Positions 27,453-37,300 of a DNA stretch of 64,000 nt are shown one piece after another. The position numbers were made by a program, and so were the translations under genes. The stretch comes from Streptomyces xanthophaeus. GTDB lineage: Bacteria > Actinomycetota > Actinomycetes > Streptomycetales > Streptomycetaceae. Where the stretch lies: NCBI RefSeq assembly GCF_030440515.1, contig NZ_CP076543.1, forward strand, positions 2,604,001 through 2,668,000, read 5' to 3'. The notes under the pieces were generated by a model. It was not told the origin of the DNA, did no database searches, and saw only the letters and a program-made list of their open reading frames with translations. Every line of letters starts with the position of its first letter. The stretch's first letter is position 1.

Positions 27453-30350
27453 TCAAGTAGGTGGGACGGGCGTCTCATTATGTGAGCCTCTACGGATGGC
27501 CATCGAGCCCCCGGGGGAACCGCCGGCCAGTGCTGGTTGGGCCGCTCCGCCCGGTACTGGGAACGTACCGCGCACCAGCGCACGGCGCAGCCTGTACTCG
27601 TCGAGCGGGCCGGAAAAAGCCATTCCCTGGCCGTGTGTGCACCCCATCGCGCGCAGCGCCAGGACCTGCTCGGGCAGGTCGACCCCGTCCGCCACCGACC
27701 GCATGCCCAGGTCGTTTGCGATCCGCAAGAGACCAGCAGTGATCTTGTGCAGCCGGGCGGACTCGACCACTCCCTCCACCAGGCCGCGGTCCAGCTTGAG
27801 CATGTCCACGGGGAGGCGGCGCAGGGCACTGATGGCCGCGTAGCCGCTGCCGAAGCCGTCCAGGGAGATACCCACCCCGAGCCGGTGCAGGGCGGTCAGG
27901 CGGCGCTCCAGGTCGTCGAAAGGCACCCTGGGGTCGGATACGGCGAGCTCCAGCACCAGGGCCCCGGACGGCAGCCCGTGCCGGGTCAGCAGGGCCTCCA
28001 CGGAGCCGAGCGGCATGGACCGGTCCAGGAGCCGCTGGGCGGTCATCCGTACGGCCACGGGTACGTCGTGCCCGGCCCGGTGCCGGTCGGCGGCCTGCTC
28101 CACGGCCTCCTCCAGCAGCCATCGGCCCAGCTCTGCGGTGCGCGAGGCGTCGTGCCCGGCGGCGCCGGGGCCGCCGGCCCCACCGGCACCGCCCTCGCTG
28201 TACTCGGCGACCCGGAGGAACTCCGCCGGCGTGAAGAGGATCCCCTGGGCGGAGCGCCAGCGGGCCTGCGCGGCGACGGCCGACACCTCACCGGTGGCCA
28301 GCGAGACCACGGGCTGGTGCAGCAGGGCGAACTCGCCCTCGTGCAGTGCCGTCCGCAGCCGGCCGGCCAGCTCGGCCTTGCGCACGACTTCGGCCTGCAT
28401 CTGGGGGGCGTACATCTCGACCCGGTCCTTGCCGCCGGCCTTGGCCCGGTACATCGCGAGATCCGCGTTGCGCATCAGGTCCGAAGGGGTGATGCCGGGG
28501 TCGGCGAAGGCGGCCCCGATGCTCGCGGCGACCCGGACCTCGCTGCCGCCGATCCGGTACGGCTGGGAGAGGGTGGTGCGCAGCCGGTCGGCGATCTCGC
28601 GCACCTGGTACTCGCGGGCGCCGGGGTCGCGGTTGCCGTCGCCCAGGATGAGCGCGGCGAACTCGTCGCCGCCGAGGCGGGCCGCGGTGTCCCCGGCCCG
28701 GACCGAGTCCTGGAGCCTGCGTGCGGCTTCGACGAGCAGTTCGTCGCCGGCCTGGTGGCCGATGGTGTCGTTGACCGCCTTGAAGCCGTCGAGGTCGATG
28801 AAGAGCACGGCGGTGCTGTGGTCGCCCGCGCGCCGGCCGGTCAGGGCCTGGCGCACGCGCCGGGTGAACAGGGCCCGGTTGGGCAGGTCGGTCAGCGGAT
28901 CGTGTTCGGCGCTGTGCTGGAGCTGGGCCTGGAGCCGGACCCGCTCGGTGACGTCCCGGCTGTTGAGGATGAGCCCGCCCTGGTGGCGGTTGACGGTGGA
29001 CTCCACGTTGAGCCACTCGCCACCGCCCGATTTGAAGCGGCACTCGATGCGGGTGGTGGGCTCCTCGGTCGGCGGTGCGGCGAGGAAGCGGCGCACCTCG
29101 TGGACCACCCGGCCGAGGTCGTCGGGGTGGATCAGGGTGGCGAGCTCGGTGCCGACCAGCTCTTCCGCCTCACGGCCGTAGACCCCGGCGGCCGCGGGGC
29201 TGACGTAGCGCAGGGTTCCGGTGGGCGCGGCGATCATGATGACGTCGCTGGAGCCCTGGACCAGGGAACGGAAGTGGTTCTCCTTCTGGGCCAGTTCCTG
29301 TGTCAGCGCGATGTTGTCGAGGAGCATGATGCCCTGCCGGATGACGAGGGCGAGCACGACCGTGCAGCCGGTGAAGACGACCATCCGGTCCACCTTCCGG
29401 CCGTCCACGACGTTGTAGAGGATGCCGAGGGTGCACACGGCGGCCGCGAGGTAGGGAGTGAGGGCGGGCAGCGAGCCGGTGATCGGGCGGCTGTGCGTCC
29501 GGTCCGCGCGCGGGCGCCCGGCCGGCTCCGGGCCGGGGTGGAGGCGCCTGGCGCCCCAGGGCGCGTACGCGAGGAGCAGCGAGCCCGCGAACCAGCCGGC
29601 GTCGAGCAGCTGTCCGGACTGGTACTCGGCGCTCAGCAGGGGCGAGGTGAACAGGGCGTCGCTGAGCACGGTCAGGGCCAGCGCCGCGATGGCGGTGTTG
29701 ACGGCGGAGCGGTTGGTCTCGCTGCGCCGGAAGTGCAGGACCAGGACCATCGAGACGAGCGCGATGTCCAGGAGCGGGTAGGCGAGGGAGAGCGCGGCGC
29801 GCGGGACGCTGCCGGGGGCGCCGGACTGGGCGGTCCGCGCCGCGTGGGCCAGGGCCAGGCTCCAGGAGAGCGTGAGCAGGGAGCCGCCGATGAGCCAGGA
29901 GTCGAGTCCGAGGCACACCCAGCCGGCGCGGGTGACCGGGCGTTTGGCGAGGACGAGCAGGCCCACGATGGCGGGCGGGGCGAAGCAGAGGAAGGCGAAG
30001 TCGGCGAGGGAGGGTTTCGGCACTTCCTCGCCCAGGATCACCTCGTACCAGCCCCAGACTGCATTGCCGCCGGCGCCCATGAGGGAGGAGAAGGCGAAGA
30101 GCAGCCAGGCGGGGCGTTCGCGGCTGTCGATCGCCCTCGCGTAGGAGTAGCAGGAGACCGCGGCGAGTAAGCCGGCCGCGCTGAGCCCGAAGTCGCCCAT
30201 GATCTCGGCGACTTCCTCCGAGCCCCAGTTGAGGGCGGCGCCGACGGCGTACCCGCCGCTGACCACCGCGAGGAGCAGCTGCATCGCCAGACCCTTGCCT
30301 CCGCCCGAGACGGACGGCCGGTTCAGGAGCGCCGCCCCCGGGGTACTCAC
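27453..30350 (-). CDS. cdgC: Membrane diguanylate cyclase with degenerate EAL domain (CdgC)
   Basis: c-di-GMP enzyme of 965 residues. About ten membrane helices (residues 20-345), a PAS domain (357-470), GGDEF (480-645) and EAL (655-930). The cyclase site is intact (RLGGDEFAAL, about 558-566) and has the RxxD inhibition site (R551-D554) exactly five residues before GGDEF. In the EAL domain the signature reads AVAAQARW instead of VEALVRW, so the metal-binding Glu is lost, and DDFGTGYS is LDGFGSGYA. It should therefore make but not degrade c-di-GMP. GTG 30350 has GAGGGGG just upstream. Position beside ilvB matches my memory of SCO5511 (CdgC), which affects development in Streptomyces. Confidence 0.88.
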   Translation of the reverse strand: MSTPGAALLNRPSVSGGGKGLAMQLLLAVVSGGYAVGAALNWGSEEVAEIMGDFGLSAAGLLAAVSCYSYARAIDSRERPAWLLFAFSSLMGAGGNAVWGWYEVILGEEVPKPSLADFAFLCFAPPAIVGLLVLAKRPVTRAGWVCLGLDSWLIGGSLLTLSWSLALAHAARTAQSGAPGSVPRAALSLAYPLLDIALVSMVLVLHFRRSETNRSAVNTAIAALALTVLSDALFTSPLLSAEYQSGQLLDAGWFAGSLLLAYAPWGARRLHPGPEPAGRPRADRTHSRPITGSLPALTPYLAAAVCTLGILYNVVDGRKVDRMVVFTGCTVVLALVIRQGIMLLDNIALTQELAQKENHFRSLVQGSSDVIMIAAPTGTLRYVSPAAAGVYGREAEELVGTELATLIHPDDLGRVVHEVRRFLAAPPTEEPTTRIECRFKSGGGEWLNVESTVNRHQGGLILNSRDVTERVRLQAQLQHSAEHDPLTDLPNRALFTRRVRQALTGRRAGDHSTAVLFIDLDGFKAVNDTIGHQAGDELLVEAARRLQDSVRAGDTAARLGGDEFAALILGDGNRDPGAREYQVREIADRLRTTLSQPYRIGGSEVRVAASIGAAFADPGITPSDLMRNADLAMYRAKAGGKDRVEMYAPQMQAEVVRKAELAGRLRTALHEGEFALLHQPVVSLATGEVSAVAAQARWRSAQGILFTPAEFLRVAEYSEGGAGGAGGPGAAGHDASRTAELGRWLLEEAVEQAADRHRAGHDVPVAVRMTAQRLLDRSMPLGSVEALLTRHGLPSGALVLELAVSDPRVPFDDLERRLTALHRLGVGISLDGFGSGYAAISALRRLPVDMLKLDRGLVEGVVESARLHKITAGLLRIANDLGMRSVADGVDLPEQVLALRAMGCTHGQGMAFSGPLDEYRLRRALVRGTFPVPGGAAQPALAGGSPGGSMAIRRGSHNETPVPPT

Positions 30351-30535
30351 CGGTCCCCCTCGCCGGCTGGTTCCGGTGCAGCCCAGTCTCGGCAGCGTCG
30401 CCTCCGGCGGCTGTGCCGCGTCGGATCCTTCGTCCATTGGCCGTACATCGCCCGTCGCCCCCCAAAGTGTCCGATCACTCCCCAGCGCCAGACGTTCGTG
30501 GCGCAGCCCCTTCTTCCGGACGATACACCACTTTC

Positions 30536-30550
30536 GTCACTCAGGGACAT
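30536..30550. promoter_or_regulatory. Possible BldD box upstream of cdgC
   Basis: GTCACTCAGGGACAT matches the recalled BldD consensus nTnACnC(A/T)GnGTnAn at all but one fixed position. It lies 186 bp before the cdgC start. BldD, itself controlled by c-di-GMP, represses several genes for c-di-GMP enzymes. The remainder of the 282-bp gap holds the cdgC promoter and the 3' end region of the dehydrogenase gene. Confidence 0.45.
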
Positions 30551-30632
30551 AGTCTCTCTACTCTCCGTTACCGATCGGGGAGTTGTGCACACCCTGCGCA
30601 TTCGGGTGACTGCGGAGCGTGCGCATCACGCG

Positions 30633-31580
30633 TCACTCGGTGATCAACACCGTGTGCTCCACCGGCTCCCCGGCGGCGAACCGGGTGAGCTGGCGGGCCA
30701 GCAGGCGCTTGGCCCTCGGCTCGAACGCCGAGCTGCTGCCGCCCACATGAGGTGTGATCAGGACATTCGGAGCATGCCAGAGCGGGTGGCCCGCGGGCAG
30801 CGGTTCCGGGTCGGTGACGTCGAGTGCCGCGCGCAGCCGGCCCGACTCCACCTCCGCCAGCAGGGACTTGGTGTCGACGACGGGACCGCGCGCCACGTTC
30901 ACCAGCAGGGCGCCGTCCTTCATCCGGCTGAGGAAGTCGGCGCCGACCAGCCCCCGGGTGGCGTCGGTCAGCGGTGTCACGAGGATCACCACGTCGGCCC
31001 GGGGCAGCAGCCCGGGCAGGTCGGCCAGGGTGTGCACGGGCCCGCGTCCGGTGGTCCGCGCCGTACGCGCCACCCGTGCGACCGGGCCGCATTCGAAGGC
31101 CACGAGCCGGTCCTCGATGGCGGAGCCGATCGATCCGTAGCCGATGATCAGAACCGACTTGTCGGCGAGGGCGTCGTAGAACCCGGAACGCCACTCCTCG
31201 CGGTCCTGGCCGCGAACCATGCCGGGGATGCCGCGCAGGGAGGCGAGGGTCAGCGCGAGGGCGAGTTCGGCGGTGCTGGCCGTGTGGACCCCGACGGCGT
31301 TGCACAGCCGTACGCCGGGGCGCAGGTCGCCGAGGCGGCCCCGCACGTCGTCGATGCCGGCGGTCAGGGTCTGGACGACCTGGACCGCGGGCATCGCCGC
31401 CAGCGGGCGCACGGTGACCTCGGGGGACTTCATGTAGGGCGTCACGTAGAAGACGCAGTCGGCCGGATCGGCCGGGAACGCGTCCTCGCCGTCCCAGAGG
31501 CGGTACCGGAAGGAGTCGGGGAGGCCCTCGATCTCCTCGGCGGGGAACGGGAGCCAGACATCCGGGGTCATTGCAGTCAT
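30633..31580 (-). CDS. D-isomer-specific 2-hydroxyacid dehydrogenase
   Basis: NAD(P)-dependent dehydrogenase of 315 residues. The Rossmann motif is VLIIGYGSIGSAIEDRL; catalytic residues lie in LLVNVARGPVVDT (Arg), DVTDPEPLPAGHPLWHAPN (Glu) and VLITPHVGG (His). The N-terminal lobe is short and divergent from SerA and LdhA, closest to the GhrA/hydroxypyruvate reductase-like branch; the substrate is not evident. Start ATG 31580 or ATG 31571; neither has a clear ribosome binding site. It diverges from an aldo/keto reductase, with the palindrome ATGCC-AA-GGCAT (31593-31604) between them. Confidence 0.88.
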   Translation of the reverse strand: MTAMTPDVWLPFPAEEIEGLPDSFRYRLWDGEDAFPADPADCVFYVTPYMKSPEVTVRPLAAMPAVQVVQTLTAGIDDVRGRLGDLRPGVRLCNAVGVHTASTAELALALTLASLRGIPGMVRGQDREEWRSGFYDALADKSVLIIGYGSIGSAIEDRLVAFECGPVARVARTARTTGRGPVHTLADLPGLLPRADVVILVTPLTDATRGLVGADFLSRMKDGALLVNVARGPVVDTKSLLAEVESGRLRAALDVTDPEPLPAGHPLWHAPNVLITPHVGGSSSAFEPRAKRLLARQLTRFAAGEPVEHTVLITE

Positions 31581-31653
31581 GATCACGAGGCTATGCCAAG
31601 GCATCCGGATCAAGCCGTTAGTTTGAGGTCCGGAGCCGGAGGGGGACGCAGGG

Positions 31654-32661
31654 GTGGAGCGCAGGTCGATCGGGGCGGGGGCGCTGACGGTGGGCGCCGT
31701 CGGCCTCGGCTGTATGCCGATGAGCTGGGCGTACGCGCCTTCGCGGCGGCGGGGGCAGGAGTCGCTGGCCGCCGTCCACACCGCGCTGGACCTGGGGTCG
31801 AACCTGCTGGACACGGCCGACGTGTACGGGCCGTTCACCAATGAGCTGCTGCTCGGACGGGTGCTGCGGGAGCGGCGGTCCGAGGCGTTCGTCTCGGCCA
31901 AGGTGGGACTGCGGGCGGGTGACCAGCACGTGGTCGCCGACGGGCGGCCCGGCTACCTACGGCGGGCCTGCGACGCCTCGCTGCGGCGGCTGCGGACCGA
32001 TGTCATAGACCTCTACCAGCTGCACCGGGTGGATCCGGACGTGCCCGTGGAGGAGACCTGGGGAGCCATGGCCGAGCTGGTGGGCGCGGGCAAGGTGCGG
32101 GCGCTCGGGTACTGCGCGCTGGGCGCCGGGGCCGGTCCCGGGGCCGGCCGGAGCGGGGACCGGGCGTACCGGACGACCTTGCGGCACCTGGAACGGCTGC
32201 AGCAGGTGTTCCCGGTGAGCGCGGTGCAGGCGGAGCTGTCGGTGTGGTCGCCGCAGGCGGCGTGGCAGCTGCTGCCGTGGTGCGCGGCGCGCGGCGTGGG
32301 GTTCCTGGCGGCGATGCCGCTGGGCAGCGGGTTCCTCACGGGGACCCTCACGCCGGGCGAGGGGTTCGAGCCGCAGGACGTGCGGGCCCGGCATCCGCGG
32401 TTCACGGCGGAGGCGATGGCGTCGAACCAGGTCCTGCTGGCGGGGCTGCGGCAGGTGGCCCGGCGGCACGGCCCCGGGGTCACGGTCGCGCAGGTGGCCC
32501 TGGCCTGGGTGCTGGCTCAGGGGCCGCAGGTGGTGCCGGTGCCGGGGGCCGACCGGGCGCCGTGGGCGGCGGAGAACGCGCGGGCGGCGGAGGTCCGGCT
32601 CACGGCCGGGGACCTGGCGGAGATCGCGGCCCTTCCGGTCGAGGTGGGAGCCTGGGACTGA
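31654..32661 (+). CDS. Aldo/keto reductase
   Basis: NADPH-dependent carbonyl reductase of 335 residues, TIM barrel. The catalytic tetrad is visible: Asp and Tyr in LLDTADVYG, Lys in SAKVG, His in DLYQLHRVDPDVP. The cofactor part near the C-terminus reads VPVPGADRAPWAAENARAAEVRLTAGDLAEI. Start GTG 31654 has GGAGGGGG nine bases upstream. The subgroup resembles YajO/YhdN-type enzymes. Substrate unknown. Confidence 0.88.
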   Translation: MERRSIGAGALTVGAVGLGCMPMSWAYAPSRRRGQESLAAVHTALDLGSNLLDTADVYGPFTNELLLGRVLRERRSEAFVSAKVGLRAGDQHVVADGRPGYLRRACDASLRRLRTDVIDLYQLHRVDPDVPVEETWGAMAELVGAGKVRALGYCALGAGAGPGAGRSGDRAYRTTLRHLERLQQVFPVSAVQAELSVWSPQAAWQLLPWCAARGVGFLAAMPLGSGFLTGTLTPGEGFEPQDVRARHPRFTAEAMASNQVLLAGLRQVARRHGPGVTVAQVALAWVLAQGPQVVPVPGADRAPWAAENARAAEVRLTAGDLAEIAALPVEVGAWD

Positions 32662-32753
32662 TCGGGCACCCGGCGCGGGGCGGGGCGGGGCCGGGTCGAT
32701 CAGGTGGTGGTCCGGGGGCGATCCCGGGGGCGATCCGGGGGCGGCCCGACAAC

Positions 32754-32767
32754 CACTCGATCGAGTG
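32754..32767. promoter_or_regulatory. 14-bp palindrome before the sugar dehydrogenase
   Basis: CACTCGATCGAGTG is a perfect palindrome, followed by a further CGAGTG half-site at 32770-32775. It lies 84 bp before the lipoprotein start, behind repeats of GGGGGCGATC (32713-32740). A candidate operator. Confidence 0.4.
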
Positions 32768-32850
32768 TACGAGTGATGGAACTTCGGGAAGTGCCGGAGC
32801 TGTTGAGAGGGATGGAGGGCACGATCGGAGGAGGGGAAGGGAGCAGGGCG

Positions 32851-34086
32851 ATGCGAGACGGAAGTTCTCCCGGGCAGGCGGGATCCGAGGGCGCGGGCGG
32901 GCGGCGCCGGGGTGTGCTGGCGGCGCTCGCGCTGGCCGGCTGCGGCGCCCTGCTGGCGGCGGGGTGTGCTCCGGAGGGCGCACCGGGCGCGGGGCCCGGC
33001 GGCTCCCCACCGAGCACGGCTCCAGGGAGCTCCGGGTCGCCGGGGCCGTCGGGGAGACCCTCCGCGTCGCCGGAGGCCACCGGCCCGCCGGCGAAGGGGA
33101 CCGTGACGGTGACCGGCGAGGTGGCCAAGGGGCTGGAGTCGCCGTGGGGCGTGGCCCCGCTGCCGGACGGGGACCTGCTCGTGGCCTCGCGGGACAAGGG
33201 GACGATCAGCAGGGTCGCCACGGGGTCGGGCACGGTGACCCAGATCGGCAAGGTGCCGGGGGTGGCTCCGGGTGGGGAGGGCGGGCTCCTGGGCCTCGCG
33301 CTGTCGCCCGCCTTCGCATCGGACCGACTGGTGTACGTGTACTTCACGACCGAGTCCGACAACCGCATCGCCCGGCTGCGGTACGACGAGCAGAGACCTG
33401 CCGGGCAGCAACTCGGCGCTCCGGACACGGTGTTCCGGGGTATTCCCAAGGGACTGATCCACAACGGCGGCCGGATCGCCTTCGGCCCGGACAAGATGCT
33501 CTACGCCGGGACGGGCGAGACCGGTGACACCGGGCTCGCGCAGGACAAGAAGTCACTGGGCGGCAAGATCCTGCGGATGACCCCGGACGGGGATCCCGTG
33601 CACGGCAATCCGGAGGCGGATTCCGTCGTCTACTCCTACGGGCACCGCAATGTGCAGGGCCTCGCCTGGGACAAGGACAAACGGCTGTGGGCGGCCGAGT
33701 TCGGCCAGAACACCTGGGACGAGCTGAATCTGATCGAGCCCGGCGCCAACTACGGGTGGCCCGAGGCCGAGGGGAAAGCGGGAAAGCCCGGCTTCCGGGA
33801 CCCGGTGGCCGTGTGGAAGACCGACGAGGCCTCGCCGAGCGGGATCGCGTGGGCGGAGGGTTCGGTGTGGATGGCCGGGCTGAAGGGCAAGCGGCTGTGG
33901 CGGATCCCGCTGGCCGGGACGGAGCTGGTGGCGGAGCCCGAGCCTTTCCTGGAGGGCGAGTACGGGCGGCTGCGGACGGTGGTGCCCCTCGGCGGGGACC
34001 GCATGCTGCTGGTCACCAGCGAGACGGACGGACGCGGGTCCCCGGAGGCGGGCGACGACAGGATCCTGACCCTGACGGTGCGATGA
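32851..34086 (+). CDS. PQQ-dependent sugar dehydrogenase-like lipoprotein
   Basis: Extracellular lipoprotein of 411 residues, six-bladed beta-propeller of the soluble glucose/sorbosone dehydrogenase family (GSDH). The N-terminus has RRRG, a hydrophobic stretch and the lipobox LLAAGC (Cys near residue 39), then a Gly/Ser/Pro-rich linker of about 50 residues. The propeller contains LESPWGVAPLPDGDLLVASRDKG, the His-Asn-Gly-Gly active-site segment LIHNGGRIAFGPD, YSYGHRNVQGLAWD and AEFGQNTWDELNLIEPGANYGWPE, all diagnostic. PQQ synthesis genes are absent here, so cofactor supply is unknown. ATG 32851 has a GGAGGAGGGGA tract upstream. Confidence 0.88.
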   Translation: MRDGSSPGQAGSEGAGGRRRGVLAALALAGCGALLAAGCAPEGAPGAGPGGSPPSTAPGSSGSPGPSGRPSASPEATGPPAKGTVTVTGEVAKGLESPWGVAPLPDGDLLVASRDKGTISRVATGSGTVTQIGKVPGVAPGGEGGLLGLALSPAFASDRLVYVYFTTESDNRIARLRYDEQRPAGQQLGAPDTVFRGIPKGLIHNGGRIAFGPDKMLYAGTGETGDTGLAQDKKSLGGKILRMTPDGDPVHGNPEADSVVYSYGHRNVQGLAWDKDKRLWAAEFGQNTWDELNLIEPGANYGWPEAEGKAGKPGFRDPVAVWKTDEASPSGIAWAEGSVWMAGLKGKRLWRIPLAGTELVAEPEPFLEGEYGRLRTVVPLGGDRMLLVTSETDGRGSPEAGDDRILTLTVR

Positions 34087-34128
34087 CCGGCAAGTCCCCG
34101 GCGGGGGACGAAAGGTGCGGTGGGCACG

Positions 34129-34308
34129 GTGTTCAACATGATCGAGGAGCTGTTCAACCCGGGACGCAAGCACACGGACGAGGAGAAGAAGCGGCTGGAG
34201 CTGTCCCGGACCGACGTCAATGACAACGATCCGGGACGGGGTCCGATAGACCTCGACTCCGGCAAGGTGCTCATACGCCTGGACGAGGAGCCTCGGGACG
34301 GGGACTGA
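34129..34308 (+). CDS. Small acidic protein (DUF6191-like)
   Basis: Protein of about 59 residues: MFNMIEELFNPGRKHTDEEKKRL followed by a region with VNDNDPGRGPIDLDSGKVLIRL. The layout (short helix, charged middle, conserved DPGRGPIDL) matches a small actinomycete family I recall as DUF6191. GTG 34129 is chosen for similarity to that family; GTG 34120 and ATG 34138 are also in frame. The 3' end overlaps the opposite-strand LAL gene by 38 bp. Function unknown. Confidence 0.7.
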   Translation: MFNMIEELFNPGRKHTDEEKKRLELSRTDVNDNDPGRGPIDLDSGKVLIRLDEEPRDGD

Positions 34309-37300
34309 CCGGGACGGGCTCGCCGAAGAGACGCAGCCGGTGGGCGAGGGCGGCCGCCTCGCCGCGGCCTGCGACGCCCAGCTTCGCCAGGATGTTGGAG
34401 ACGTGCACGCTCGCCGTCTTCGGCGAGATGAAGAGCTCCTCCGCGATCTTCCGGTTGGTACTGCCGGCCGCCACCAGGCGCAGTACGTCCCGCTCCCGGC
34501 TGGTCAGCCCGAGCGCCTCGGCCGGGTCGGTCTCCGGGACCGGCGGGGCGCCGGCGCTGTCGGGGCCGGTCAGCGGGAGGCGGGCGCGCTGGGCCAGCAG
34601 GGCCAGGTCCTCGCGCAGGGTGCGTGAGCCGATCCGCTCGGCGGTGGCGTAGGCCTCGCGGAGCAGGGCGGCCGCGGGCTCCCGGTCACCGGCGGCCAGC
34701 AGGGCCTCCGCGAGCCGGTGGCAGGCCCTGGCCAGCAGGTACGGACGCTCCAGCGGGCGGACGGCCTTCTCGACGGCGGTCCAGTCGGCGAGGGTGTCGC
34801 GGGCCTCGGCCCGGCGCAGCTCGGCCCGGACGTACTCGGCGTAGGCGGTCCACACCGGGACCGGGGTGGCGAGGGAACGGGCGGCGGTGCGCAGCACGTC
34901 CAGGGCCGCGTCCCGGCCGGCCTCGGCGGCCGGGAGCCCCCGGGCGTCAGCCTCCGCGGTGGCGGCCGCGAGCAGCAGTGGCCAGGCGTAGCGGTGCTGC
35001 CCGAGCGGGAATCCGTAGGCGGCGGCAGCGGACGTCTCGGCGCGGACGTCGGCGAGCCGGCCCTCCGCCGCGGCCACGCCGATCGCGAGGCGGTAGAGCG
35101 GGATCCGGTGCTGGGGCTGGGGCCGGGTCTCGTGGTTGCCGAAGTGGGCGTGGGCGGCGGCAAGCTGGTGGGCCGCCTCCGTCAACTCACCGTGGGCCAG
35201 GGCCAGGTAGGCCAGTCGTGCGGAGGCGGAGCCGCGCGGGGCCGCGCTCTGGCCGACCAGCAGGGTGCGCCGGGCCGCCTCGGCAGCCTCGTCCCAGCGG
35301 CCGAGGCTGTAGAGGCTCTCGGCCTTGTTCCCGCAGACCCAGGCCTCACTGTCCATGAGCCGTGATCTGCGGACCAGTTCGGCCCCTTGTTCGGCCAGTT
35401 CCACGGCTTCGCGGGACCGGCCCAGGCTTTCCAACTGAGAGGTGAGATTGATATGCGCACGCCCTGCCAGCATGGTGAGCCCGAGTTTCGTGGCCCGTTC
35501 CCGGACCGCGTGCATCTCGGCGAGACCGCCCGGAGCATCGCCGGAGTCGGTGAGCAGAGCTCCGACCGTGATCCGGGCGTTGAGCTCGGTCTCCTCGGCG
35601 CCGACCATCCGCGCGTACTCGACGGCGCGTTCGGCGGCGGCGAGGTTGCCGGGGCCCGGCTTGTGGAGCATGCCCCAGCTCGCGGCCCGGACCAGGACCT
35701 CGGCGTGCACCTGGGACGGGGGCAGCCCCCGGACGAGGTCCTGCGCCCTGGCTATCTCCTCCCAGCCGTCGCCGCGCCCGAGGCCGGCGATCAGCCGGGA
35801 GCGCTCGGTCCAGAACCAGGCGGCCCGCAGCGGGTCGCCGTCGTCCTCCAGCAGGCGCAGCGCCGTCTTCGTGATCTTCAGGGCGCGGTCGCGCTCGCCG
35901 CCGTAGCGCGCCGCTACGGTGGCCTCGGCCAGCAGGTCGAGCCGCTGGAGCGCGGTGGTGGCCGGGTCGCAGCCGCACGGAGGGTACACCTCGGTGTAGT
36001 CCGCCGGGCGGAGCGCCTCGCGAACGTCCTCCGGGGCGCTGTCCCACAGGTCCATGGCCCGTTCCAGCAGGCGCAGTTGCTCCGAGTAGGCGTGCCGGCG
36101 GCGTGCCGCCACGGAGGCGGCGAGTACGGCGGGCAGCGCCTTGGCGGGATCGTTCGCGTGGTACCAGTAGCTGGCCAGCCGGATGACCCGCTCCTCGGCC
36201 CGGACCAGCGACCCGTCGGCCTCCATGGCCTCGGCGTAGCGGCGGTTGACGCGGGCCCGCTCCCCGGGCAGCAGGTCGTCGCTGACGGCCTCGCGGACGA
36301 GGGAGTGCCGGAAGCGGTAGCCGTCGCCGTCGGGGGTGGCGAGCAGGATGTTGGCCCCGACGGCGGCTCTCAGCGCCTCGATCAGCTCGTCCTCGGTGAG
36401 CCCGGCGACGGCGTGCAGCAGCGGGTACTCCACGGTGGAGCCGCCCTCGGCGACGATGCGCACCAACCGCTGGGTCTCGTCGGGGAGCACCTCGACACGG
36501 ACGAGGAGCAGGTCGCGCAGGGATTCGGTGAGCCCGGTGCGGCAGCCGCTCTCCTTGGAGGCGACGAGTTCCTCGACGAAGAAGGCGTTGCCGTCCGACC
36601 GGTCGAAGACGGAGTCCACGAAGTCCTCGTCGGGCTGCGCGGCGAGGATGCCGGCGAGCTGGCGGCGTACCTCGGCCCGGTTGAAGCGGGACAGTTCGAT
36701 GCGCTGGACGGTGCGGAGCCGGTCGAGTTCGGCGAGGAGCGGGCGCAGCGGGTGGCGCCGGTGCACGTCGTCCGCGCGGTAGGTGGCGACGATGACGAGC
36801 CGGCCGCCGGCGAGGGTGCGGAAGAGGTAGGAGAGCAGGTGCCGGGTGGAGGTGTCCGCCCAGTGCAGGTCCTCCAGGACGAGGACGACGGTGCGGTCGG
36901 CGGCGAGGCGCTCCAGCATCCGGGCCGTCAGTTCGAAGAGCCGGGCGGTGCTCTCCTCGTCGTGCGGGCCGCGCGGGGTGTCGCCGAGTTCGGGGAGGAT
37001 GCGGGCGAGTTCGTCCTCCTGGCCGGCGGCAGCGGCGGCCAGTTCCCCGGGCAGCAGCCGGTGCAGGGTGCGCAGGGCTGTCGAGAACGGGGCGAAGGGG
37101 AGGCCCTCCGCCCCGATCTCCACACAGCCTCCGACGGCGACGACGGCGCCGCGGCGGTCCGCCTCGCAGAGGAACTCCTCGGTGAGGCGGGTCTTGCCGA
37201 CTCCGGCCTCTCCCCCGATGAGCATCGCCTGCGGTTCCTGCCCGGCGGCCCGGGTCAGTGCGTCGGTGAGTACGGCCAGTTCATCGGCTCGGCCGACGAA

